The notes under the pieces: generated by a model
What the model saw: the letters and a program-made list of their open reading frames with translations, nothing else
What the model was told of the DNA's origin: nothing
Databases searched by the model: none
Program-made: the position numbers and the translations under genes
Shown: positions 1 to 5,533 of the stretch, piece by piece
Numbering within the stretch: the first letter of the stretch is position 1
Layout: each line of letters opens with the position of its first letter
DNA from: Nonomuraea sp.
GTDB lineage: Bacteria; Actinomycetota; Actinomycetes; Streptosporangiales; Streptosporangiaceae
Assembly (NCBI GenBank): GCA_013362835.1
Contig: JABFVJ010000457.1
Coordinates: 1 to 13,248 of the forward strand
Length of the DNA: 13,248 nt
Direction: 5' to 3'

Positions 1-375
1 CATCAGGTGGTTGAGCACCCGGTTGAGCTCGGCCAGCAGCGTACGCGCCCACACGGCCCTGACCGGCGGCTCCATGCCGAGCAGGCGTTCGGCGGCGAGC
101 ACGACGCCGAGCTCGTTGGCGAAGCCCGACAGCCAGTCGTGCCGGTTGGCCAGCATGATGATCTGCCGGTAGTCGCGGACCTCGAACAACTTCTCCGCGC
201 CCCTGTGCATGTAGCCGATGATCGGCTCGGCCGACGCGATGCGCTCGCCGTCGAGGGTCAGCCGGAGTCTGAGCACGCCGTGTGTGGAGGGGTGTTGCGG
301 ACCGATGTTGAGGATCATGTCCTCGGTCGCCAGCTCTTTCGCGCCCGCGCCGATCCCGACCACTCGTTCCGTCAT
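1..375 (-). CDS. nuoD: NADH-quinone oxidoreductase subunit D, N-terminal part (partial, runs off the window)
   Basis: This is the quinone-site subunit of complex I (49-kDa/Nqo4/NDUFS2 family), which acts at the cytoplasmic face of the membrane. The first 125 codons are present. Visible motifs are [34 protein letters not shown] and [13 protein letters not shown]. It aligns without gaps to the mammalian 49-kDa subunit over this stretch. The second His of QHPSTHG matches bovine His59 and the Arg of MHRG matches Arg85, but the position of bovine Tyr108 is Trp. It lacks the long N-terminal extension I recall for the main Streptomyces NuoD and resembles the second paralogue (NuoD2 type). The start at 375 gives MTERVVG; an in-frame ATG at 384 is also possible. 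No nuoC lies upstream: the next gene is the divergent doxX, so this is the first gene of its transcript. Family assignment is very secure; the paralogue type is inferred. Confidence 0.95.
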   Translation of the reverse strand, partial: MTERVVGIGAGAKELATEDMILNIGPQHPSTHGVLRLRLTLDGERIASAEPIIGYMHRGAEKLFEVRDYRQIIMLANRHDWLSGFANELGVVLAAERLLGMEPPVRAVWARTLLAELNRVLNHLM

Positions 376-498
376 GGGGCCCATGCTGCCACCGTCGCCC
401 GTGGTGATCCAGCACGGGGGATGGTCAAGGAATGGTATGGCAACGCATCCCGAAGCCAGACATGGGGATCAATACCGGGAACGGGGGGAGAAAACACT

Positions 499-1155
499 GT
501 GAAGAGAACACTGTTCGATGTGGCGGCCCTGATCTCCCGGGTGGTGCTCGGAGTGATCTTCGTGGCACACGGCTGGCAGAAATGGCAGGGCGGGCTGGGT
601 GCCGCGGCGGGGCAGTTCAGGGAGATGGGCGTGCCCATGCCCGAGCTGTCGGCCGGCTTCGCCACCATCGTGGAGCTGGTGGGCGGCGTCCTGCTCATTC
701 TCGGCCTGCTGGTACGCCCGGTGGCGTTGCTGCTGCTCATCGACATGATCGGCGCGATCGTCTTCGTGCACGCGGGGCACGGGGTGCTGTCGCAGGGCGG
801 CGGCTGGGAGTTGCCGGGGGCGCTCGGCGCGCTCGCCCTGCTGTTCGCCGCGCTCGGCGGCGGACGCTTCGGCATCGACGGCATCTTCAACTCGATGTTC
901 CACCGGCGCAAGGAACGCAGGATCGCCGAGGACGACCTGGCCACGCACCGGCCGGTCCGGCGTGCCGAGCCGACGACCGTCGTGACCGAGGGCGGCCCCA
1001 CGACGCCGGCGCGGCCGGAGGTGGAGGCCGAGCAGCCCAACGTGCCGAAGCAGCCGAGCGGGCCGCGGGCCGGCCACCTCAACGACGAGGACATGAGGGA
1101 CATCGACGCGCTGGTCTCGGACGAGCCCACCCAGCAGAAGCCGCCGAACCGTTAG
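499..1155 (+). CDS. DoxX family membrane protein
   Basis: A 218-residue integral membrane protein of the DoxX/DoxD-like family. It has about four hydrophobic segments (roughly residues 6-24, 53-72, 75-92 and 105-122) and the early HGWQKW motif typical of the family. Past residue 130 there is a charged, Pro-rich, probably disordered cytoplasmic tail of about 85 residues, longer than in minimal DoxX proteins. The GTG at 499 was chosen because a strong purine run (GGGGGGAG, 483-490) sits 8 bases upstream and the protein then begins just before the first membrane helix. The frame stays open back to the window edge, but that upstream part is antisense to nuoD. DoxX proteins are loosely linked to redox and oxidative-stress functions, and no reaction can be assigned. 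Its stop codon overlaps that of the converging PLP-enzyme gene. Confidence 0.88.
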   Translation: MKRTLFDVAALISRVVLGVIFVAHGWQKWQGGLGAAAGQFREMGVPMPELSAGFATIVELVGGVLLILGLLVRPVALLLLIDMIGAIVFVHAGHGVLSQGGGWELPGALGALALLFAALGGGRFGIDGIFNSMFHRRKERRIAEDDLATHRPVRRAEPTTVVTEGGPTTPARPEVEAEQPNVPKQPSGPRAGHLNDEDMRDIDALVSDEPTQQKPPNR

Positions 1156-2528
1156 CGGCGACGGCCGACCAGGTCGCGCAGGGCGTCGACCAGGCGGTCG
1201 ACGTGCTCCTGGGTGCTGCCGATGCCGATCGAGGCCCGTACCGCCGACGCGGTGCCGTCCTCGCAGCCGCCGTCGTGCTCATGGTCGCGTCCGGTTCGGC
1301 CGTCGTCGGCTTCGCTCTCTCCGGCCGAGCTCGTGCGCTTCAGGGCGCCGAGCAGGTGCCGTACGAACGGGTGGGCGCAGAACTTCCCGTCGCGGACGCC
1401 GATGCCGTACTCGCCGGACAGCGCCTCGGCCACCTCGCGGGCCGAGTAGCCGTCCACGACGAACGACACGATCCCCACGCGGGGGTGGTCCTCGCCCCAC
1501 AGCGACAGCTCGCGCACGCCCTCGATCGAGGCCAGCCCGGCCCGCAGGCGGGCGATCAGCCGCTCCTCCTCGCGCACCAGCTCCGTCCACCCCGTGGCGG
1601 TGAGCGCGTCGCAGGCGGCGGCCAGCGCGATGGCGCCGAGCACGTTGGGGGTGCCGGCCTCGTGGCGGGGCTCGGGGTCGTCGTGCCACTCGGTGGTCTC
1701 GCCCAGCGAGCCCACCGACCGCACCGCGCCGCCGCCCTTCAGGTACGGCTCGCCCTCGGCCAGCCAGTCACGCCGCCCGACCAGGACGCCCGCCCCGAAG
1801 GGGGCGTACAGCTTGTGGCCGGAGAAGGCGACGTAGTCCAGGTCGAGCGCGGTCAGGTTGAGCTGACGGTGCGGTACGAGCTGGGCGGCGTCCACCAGGA
1901 TCCTGGCGCCGTGCCGGTGGGCGATGTGGGCGAGGGCGGCGATGGGCCACAGCTCGCCGGTGACGTTCGAGGCGGCGGTGACCACGAGCAGCTTGGGGCC
2001 CTCGATCCCGGCCAGCGCCTCGTCGGCGGCGCGTACGGCCGCGCCGGGGAAGGCGGGCGGCGCGAGGCGTACGGACCGCTCCCACGGCAGCAGCGAGGCG
2101 TGGTGCTCGGAGTCGAAGACGACGACCGTCGTGCCCTCGGGCAGGCAGCGGGCCAGCAGGTTCGTGGCGTCGGTGGTGTTGCGCGTGAAGATCACGGCGT
2201 CGTCGGGGCGGGCGCCGACGAAGGCCCTGACGGTGTGGCGGGACTGCTCGTACCGGGCGGTGGTGAGCTGGGAGGCGTAGCCCGCGCCGCGGTGGACGCT
2301 GGAGTAGGCCGGGAGCGCGGCGGCGACGGCGGCGCTGACCGGCTCCAGACAGGGGGCGCTCGCGGCGTAGTCGAGGTTGGCGTAGCCGACCAGCTTGCCG
2401 CCCTTGACCGGCACCTCCAGGTCGGCGCCGAGCACGGCCGGGATCTGCCTCCCAGAGGCGGTCGTGGTGGCGGCGGTGGCCTCGGCGGCCTGGGCGGGCA
2501 CGGAGTTGAAGATCGTCAGAGTGGACAC
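1152..2528 (-). CDS. SufS/CsdA-like PLP enzyme (aminotransferase class V, probable cysteine desulfurase-type)
   Basis: A 458-residue fold-type I PLP enzyme of the class V aminotransferase/cysteine desulfurase family. From the GTG start, the motifs are EHHASLLPW (His stacking on PLP, about 141-149), VDAAQ (Asp213), SGHKLYAPFGAG (Schiff-base Lys239), EAGTPN (about 290-295) and RDGKFCAHP. The Cys384 in RDGKFCAHP sits where SufS-type desulfurases have their persulfide-forming cysteine (RxGHHCAxP), so sulfur transfer from cysteine is plausible. A hydrophilic Asp/Glu/Gly-rich insertion of about 30 residues (roughly 399-427) precedes the final ASIGIGSTQEHVDRL segment. The GTG at 2528 is supported by GAGGAG 7 bases upstream (2536-2541); an upstream in-frame ATG at 2594 lies inside the riboswitch and is not credible. 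A SAM-IV riboswitch sits in the leader. No SufU or Isc partner is adjacent, so the substrate is uncertain. Confidence 0.9.
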   Translation of the reverse strand: MSTLTIFNSVPAQAAEATAATTTASGRQIPAVLGADLEVPVKGGKLVGYANLDYAASAPCLEPVSAAVAAALPAYSSVHRGAGYASQLTTARYEQSRHTVRAFVGARPDDAVIFTRNTTDATNLLARCLPEGTTVVVFDSEHHASLLPWERSVRLAPPAFPGAAVRAADEALAGIEGPKLLVVTAASNVTGELWPIAALAHIAHRHGARILVDAAQLVPHRQLNLTALDLDYVAFSGHKLYAPFGAGVLVGRRDWLAEGEPYLKGGGAVRSVGSLGETTEWHDDPEPRHEAGTPNVLGAIALAAACDALTATGWTELVREEERLIARLRAGLASIEGVRELSLWGEDHPRVGIVSFVVDGYSAREVAEALSGEYGIGVRDGKFCAHPFVRHLLGALKRTSSAGESEADDGRTGRDHEHDGGCEDGTASAVRASIGIGSTQEHVDRLVDALRDLVGRRR

Positions 2529-2573
2529 GGCACAGCTCCTCACGGGTCGGTCGGACCCCTGGGAACAGCCACG

Positions 2574-2690
2574 GAGCCCGCGCTTGCCCGCCACACCTCG
2601 TGACGGACCAGGTCTTCACCCGGGGCACCCCGCCGCGGACGCGAGGGTTGCCGGCCAGCTAGCCGGGGCTTGTCGCTGGCACTCATGACC
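2574..2690 (-). ncRNA. SAM-IV riboswitch (S-adenosylmethionine aptamer)
   Basis: Read on the minus strand from 2690, the leader contains in order GGTCATGAGTGCCAGCGAC, AAGCCCCGGCTAGCTGGCC, GGCAACCCTCG, CCGCGGCGGGGTGCCCCGGG, TGAAGACC and finally GGCAAGCGCGGGCTC. This is nearly base for base the mycobacterial SAM-IV aptamer as I remember it, including the GGTC/GACC closing pairs and the 3' CAAGCGCGGG strand, and the length (117) fits. Mutations in the GTCCGTCACGAGGTGTGGCG part fall in the variable arm. The aptamer starts only a few bases after a predicted transcription start and ends 45 bases before the GTG of the PLP-enzyme gene. SAM-IV elements control sulfur and methionine genes in actinomycetes, normally switching them off when SAM is high. 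Confidence 0.94.
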
Positions 2691-2699
2691 TACGACGGC

Positions 2700-2730
2700 A
2701 CTATAACCGACACCCGGGCATCAATCGCAA
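2700..2730 (-). promoter_or_regulatory. Promoter of the riboswitch/PLP-enzyme transcript
   Basis: On the minus strand a TATAGT -10 element (2700-2705) lies 7-10 bases before the riboswitch 5' end. A TTGCGA -35-like element (2725-2730) is upstream with a 19-base spacer, or 18 if the -10 is read as TTATAG. The placement leaves essentially the whole transcript leader to the aptamer, as expected. Confidence 0.65.
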
Positions 2731-2753
2731 GCCCAGCAGGTCAGCGCGTCTCA

Positions 2754-2759
2754 TATGAT
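2754..2759 (+). promoter_or_regulatory. -10 element of a leaderless P450 promoter
   Basis: TATGAT is followed by six bases and then the in-frame GTG at 2766. That is the spacing expected when transcription starts at the first base of the start codon. No convincing Shine-Dalgarno sequence precedes the GTG, and no good -35 was found. Confidence 0.55.
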
Positions 2760-2765
2760 GAAATA

Positions 2766-3965
2766 GTGCGCTTTGATCCCTGGAATCCGGATTTCGTCAC
2801 CGACCCTTACCCGGCGTACGACGAACTGAGGCGCGAGGCGCCCGTCCGCTACTTCGAGCCGTCCGACCAGTGGCTGATCTCCCGGCACGCCGACGTGAAC
2901 GCGCTGCTCAGGGACCGGCGGCTGGGCCGCGACTACACCCATGTGGCCACGCACGAGGAGTTCGGCAGGCAGCCGGCGCCGGAGTTCCAGGAGCCGTTCT
3001 GGCGGGTCAGCAGGAACGGCATGCTGGAGGTCGAGCCGCCGGAGCACACCAGGCTGCGCCGGCTGGTGTCGAAGGCGTTCACGCCGCGCATGGTCGAGTC
3101 GCTGCGCCCGCGCGTACGGTCCATCGCCGAGGGCCTGATCGACGCGTACGTCGAGAAGGGCGGCGGCGACCTGATCGCCGAGGTCGCCGAGCCGCTGCCG
3201 GTCACCGTGATCGCCGAGATGCTCGGCATCCCGGGCCCCGACCGCCACCTGCTCCGCCCCTGGTCGGCCGACATGTGCGGCATGTACGAGCTCAACCCCA
3301 CCCTGGAGACCCAGCACAAGGCCGTACGCGCCGCCGAGGAGTTCGAGTCCTACCTCAAGGACCTGGCCCGCGAACGCGCCGCGAACCCCGGCGACGACCT
3401 GATCAGCGCCCTGGCCGCGATCCCCGAGCTGACCGCCGACGAGCTCGCGGGCACCTGCGTCCTGCTGCTCAACGCCGGCCACGAGGCCACCGTGAACGTC
3501 ACCGGCAACGGCTGGCGGGCGCTGCTGCTGAACCCCGGCGAGCTCGCCAGGCTGCGCGCCGACCGCGCGCTGCTGCCGACGGCCGTCGAGGAACTGATGC
3601 GCTACGACACCCCGTTGCAGCTGTTCGAGCGGTGGGTGCTGGAGGACATCGAGGTCCACGGCGTACGCATCCCGCGCGGCTCGGAGGTCGCCTGCCTGTT
3701 CGGGTCGGCCAACAGGGATCCGGAGGTGTTCGCGGACCCCGACCGGCTCGACCTCGGCCGTCCGGACAATCCGCACATCTCCTTCGGCGCGGGCATCCAC
3801 TTCTGCCTGGGCGCGCCGCTGGCCAGGATCGAGCTCATGGAGTCGTTCGGCGCGCTCCTCGACCGCGTGGGGACGATCGAGCTGCGTGCCGAGCCGGTCT
3901 ACAAGCCCGGGTTCGTCATCCGCGGCCTGCGCTCGCTCGACCTCGACGTCACCGGCTCTGGCTGA
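2766..3965 (+). CDS. Cytochrome P450
   Basis: A soluble bacterial class I P450 monooxygenase of 399 residues, which needs ferredoxin and ferredoxin reductase partners not present here. It opens with FDPWNPDFVTDPYPAYDELR, typical of actinobacterial CYPs. Then come the C-helix region PPEHTRLRRLVSKAFTPR, the I-helix oxygen-activation motif NAGHEAT (236-242), the K-helix ExxR (Glu276-Arg279) and the heme loop FGAGIHFCLG with the iron ligand Cys347. All key elements are intact. In the I-helix the usual acid-Thr pair is spaced by an Ala (E-A-T). The GTG at 2766 is preferred on leaderless promoter evidence. Earlier in-frame starts at 2670 (TTG) and 2685 (ATG) lie in the riboswitch antisense. The last 17 bases overlap the end of the converging methyltransferase gene. 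CYP family and substrate cannot be told from sequence alone. Confidence 0.93.
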   Translation: MRFDPWNPDFVTDPYPAYDELRREAPVRYFEPSDQWLISRHADVNALLRDRRLGRDYTHVATHEEFGRQPAPEFQEPFWRVSRNGMLEVEPPEHTRLRRLVSKAFTPRMVESLRPRVRSIAEGLIDAYVEKGGGDLIAEVAEPLPVTVIAEMLGIPGPDRHLLRPWSADMCGMYELNPTLETQHKAVRAAEEFESYLKDLARERAANPGDDLISALAAIPELTADELAGTCVLLLNAGHEATVNVTGNGWRALLLNPGELARLRADRALLPTAVEELMRYDTPLQLFERWVLEDIEVHGVRIPRGSEVACLFGSANRDPEVFADPDRLDLGRPDNPHISFGAGIHFCLGAPLARIELMESFGALLDRVGTIELRAEPVYKPGFVIRGLRSLDLDVTGSG

Positions 3966-4911
3966 GCCAGCCGAAGCCGCCGAGCCCGGCCGGATCGATC
4001 AGCTCGCCCTCCTCCGAGGCCCGCGCCAGGGCGCGTACGTAGCCGCGTGGATCGGTCCTGGCCAGGTCGACGGGAGGACGTCTCCCGGTGACGCCCAGAG
4101 CGCGTAGCGCGTCGCGCTGTGTGGACAAGGTTGTGGATATCGCACCGGCCCGCCGCCCGGCCTCGGCGCACGCGTCGAGGGCCACGTGGGCGGTGATGTC
4201 GCAGGTCCCGTCGGGGATCGCGGCGACGACGGCGCCGTCGCGGTAACCGGTCAGCGTGCCACAGAGCGGTCGGTTATCCACAGGGTGTGCATAATCCACG
4301 GCTATCGCCCGGCCGTGGGCGAGGCGTACCAGAACGGAGGCCCAGGCGTCGTCGCGGGGGCGGCCGATCTCGGCGCGGGTGCCCACGTGGGGCAGCGGCC
4401 ACCACCTGTCGAGCCACTCGCGGTCGGCGGGCCGCAACGGGCCGCCGAGGCGCTCCTCGCCCGTCCTGGTGTCGACCATGACCAGACGGGGGCCGCCGGA
4501 CGTCTGCTCGGCCACGTCGAGCGGGATGTTGTCGAGCCATTCGTTGGCGACGGCGAGGCCGGTGATGCTGGTGGGCAGACTCCTGCTCCACCTGACCTGG
4601 TCGGGCAGCCCGGGGGGCCGAGGGGACAGGTCGACGCACGTGACGCGGAGCCGGTCGCGCAGGCCGGGCTCGGCCGCCTCGAGGATCCGGCTGACCAGCA
4701 CGCCCTCGCCCGCGCCGATGTCGACCAGGTCGAGCGGGTCGGGCTCGCCGAGCTCGTCGTCCACCTCCGTCAGCAGGGCCAGGACCGCCTCGGCGAACGC
4801 CGCCGAGGCGCCGACCGAGGTGCGGAAGTGGCCCGAGGGTCGTTCGCGGAGGTAGAAGCCCTCCTCGCCGTAGAGCGCGCGTTCTGTCGCGGCGCGCCAG
4901 GTGAGCCACAT
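3949..4911 (-). CDS. SAM-dependent methyltransferase, MidA/NDUFAF7 family
   Basis: A 320-residue class I methyltransferase of the MidA/NDUFAF7 (DUF185) family. The N-terminal family signature ALYGEEGFYLR-RPSGHFRTS is at about 12-32. The SAM-binding motif I, DLVDIGAGEGVLVSRI, is at 61-76, and the family motif ANEWLDNIP at 122-130. The C-terminus ends GFGWLSQSR. The eukaryotic relative NDUFAF7 symmetrically dimethylates an Arg of NDUFS2, the NuoD homologue, during complex I assembly; bacterial targets are not established. A nuoD carrying the same Arg lies 3.6 kb away, which makes NuoD the obvious candidate substrate (inference). There is no Shine-Dalgarno upstream, and a GATAGT element ends six bases before the ATG, so translation may be leaderless. 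The gene contains four DnaA-box-like sequences and ends inside the P450 gene (17-base tail overlap). Confidence 0.9.
   Translation of the reverse strand: MWLTWRAATERALYGEEGFYLRERPSGHFRTSVGASAAFAEAVLALLTEVDDELGEPDPLDLVDIGAGEGVLVSRILEAAEPGLRDRLRVTCVDLSPRPPGLPDQVRWSRSLPTSITGLAVANEWLDNIPLDVAEQTSGGPRLVMVDTRTGEERLGGPLRPADREWLDRWWPLPHVGTRAEIGRPRDDAWASVLVRLAHGRAIAVDYAHPVDNRPLCGTLTGYRDGAVVAAIPDGTCDITAHVALDACAEAGRRAGAISTTLSTQRDALRALGVTGRRPPVDLARTDPRGYVRALARASEEGELIDPAGLGGFGWLSQSR
4120..4300. promoter_or_regulatory. Cluster of four DnaA-box-like sites inside the methyltransferase gene
   Basis: Sites are TTGTCCACA (minus strand, 4120-4128; exact match to the Streptomyces preferred box), ATATCCACA (minus, 4132-4140; one mismatch to TTATCCACA), TTATCCACA (plus, 4274-4282; exact match) and TAATCCACG (plus, 4292-4300; two mismatches). 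They fall in two pairs about 140 bases apart. The codons spelling them are AT-rich and rare for this genome (ATA, TTG, ACA, GAT, TAT, CCT, CGA), unlike the rest of the gene. Binding is not proven. Confidence 0.5.
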
Positions 4912-4917
4912 GAGTGG

Positions 4918-4923
4918 ACTATC
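4918..4923 (-). promoter_or_regulatory. Candidate -10 element for leaderless methyltransferase gene
   Basis: GATAGT on the minus strand ends six bases before the ATG at 4911, the spacing seen for leaderless actinobacterial genes. It matches TATAAT at four of six positions, and no clear -35 is visible. Confidence 0.35.
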
Positions 4924-5065
4924 TCATGACCACGAGCCCGACACGCAGAGTCATTCATTGACTACTCATGGTCGCCACATTGCGCTAACGTTTACGAACT
5001 GTCACCGAGCGACTGCGTTTCGCCCATCCGCGGTAAGCGGCGAGCAGTTCGCTCCACCAAAGCAT

Positions 5066-5084
5066 CGCGGCCGAAACGGCCGCG
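5066..5084 (+). promoter_or_regulatory. Stem-loop in the 5' leader of the chaplin-like gene
   Basis: CGCGGCCG and CGGCCGCG form a perfect 8-bp stem with a 3-base AAA loop, ending 6 bases before the GAGAGGAG ribosome binding site (about 5089-5096). It could stabilise the mRNA or affect ribosome access. Confidence 0.5.
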
Positions 5085-5103
5085 GATCGAGAGGAGTCCC
5101 CCC

Positions 5104-5322
5104 ATGAGGAAGACCCTGGTCGTGGCCGGCGCCATCGCCATGCTGGCACTGGCGGCCCCCGCGCACGCCGACATCACCCACGGCAACAACGGTGTCCTGA
5201 CCGGCAACCCGGTCCACGCCCCTGTCACCGTGAACGCCGCCGTCTGTGGCATCAGCGCCGGCATCGGCGTGCTGATCTCCGGCTGTGAGGGAAGCCCCGC
5301 CGCCCAGGTGCAGAGCCGCTGA
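5104..5322 (+). CDS. Small secreted chaplin-like peptide
   Basis: A 72-residue preprotein. A Sec signal peptide (MRK, hydrophobic core, cleavage after AHA at residue 22) leaves a 50-residue mature peptide. The mature part contains NNGVLTGNPVHAPVTV then VCG and ISGC. This resembles the chaplin (DUF320) pattern, in which a GN-V--PV-VPV-VCG stretch is followed by a hydrophobic run and a second Cys. The two cysteines (48 and 61) are only 12 residues apart, closer than in Streptomyces chaplins, and the C-terminus is polar. Chaplins assemble on the surface of aerial hyphae as amphipathic fibres; this peptide may be a relative with one domain and no wall anchor. The ATG is supported by GAGAGGAG 7-8 bases upstream. 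It is monocistronic, with a strong terminator right after it. Secretion is clear; the chaplin assignment is probable. Confidence 0.8.
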   Translation: MRKTLVVAGAIAMLALAAPAHADITHGNNGVLTGNPVHAPVTVNAAVCGISAGIGVLISGCEGSPAAQVQSR

Positions 5323-5340
5323 AGTCGTTTGAATCAGGGG

Positions 5341-5373
5341 AGAGCCCGGGTCGCGTCGCGCGATCCGGGCTCT
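5341..5373 (+). terminator. Intrinsic terminator of the chaplin-like gene
   Basis: AGAGCCCGGGTCGCG pairs with CGCGATCCGGGCTCT to give a 15-bp stem (one G-U pair) with a 3-base loop. GGGG (5337-5340) and CCCC (5376-5379) can extend it past a small bulge. There is no U-run, as is common in actinobacteria. Confidence 0.85.
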
Positions 5374-5499
5374 GACCCCGGCCGGTCAGTCGGCGGATGA
5401 CCGGTCGGCGCACCTCCAAGAGGTCGCATCCCAGGCGGGCGTCGGGTTGTCAGGACTCGGCGCCCGCTGTCATGCGTGGACCCCTCTCCTCATCTCTTA

Positions 5500-5533
5500 C
5501 GACAGGGGGTGCACGTTTTGTATGCCCCTGTCG
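5500..5533 (+). repeat. Inverted repeat with T-rich tail (terminator-like or operator)
   Basis: CGACAGGGG (5500-5508) and CCCCTGTCG (5525-5533) are perfectly complementary, with a 16-base loop and the T-rich GCTTTTGT following. The left arm recurs exactly at 5651-5659 over the ribosome binding site of the next gene, so the right arm could pair with either copy. Confidence 0.55.

Noticed and set aside
1254..1335. Frameshift in the PLP-enzyme gene causing the odd C-terminal stretch
   Set aside because: The conserved ASIGIGSTQEHVDRL segment follows in the same frame, so it is an in-frame insertion.
432..2603. Long open frame on the plus strand through doxX and antisense to the PLP-enzyme gene
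   Set aside because: Composition is Arg/Gly/Ala-rich with no recognisable motif; doxX and the PLP enzyme in other frames have clear family motifs.
2670..2765. Upstream starts (TTG 2670, ATG 2685) extending the P450 by up to 32 residues
   Set aside because: Part of the extension is the complement of the SAM-IV aptamer and its promoter, and the added residues do not resemble a P450 N-terminus.
4120..4300. Chromosomal replication origin
   Set aside because: DnaA boxes are few and inside a gene; no dnaA, dnaN or AT-rich unwinding region is nearby.
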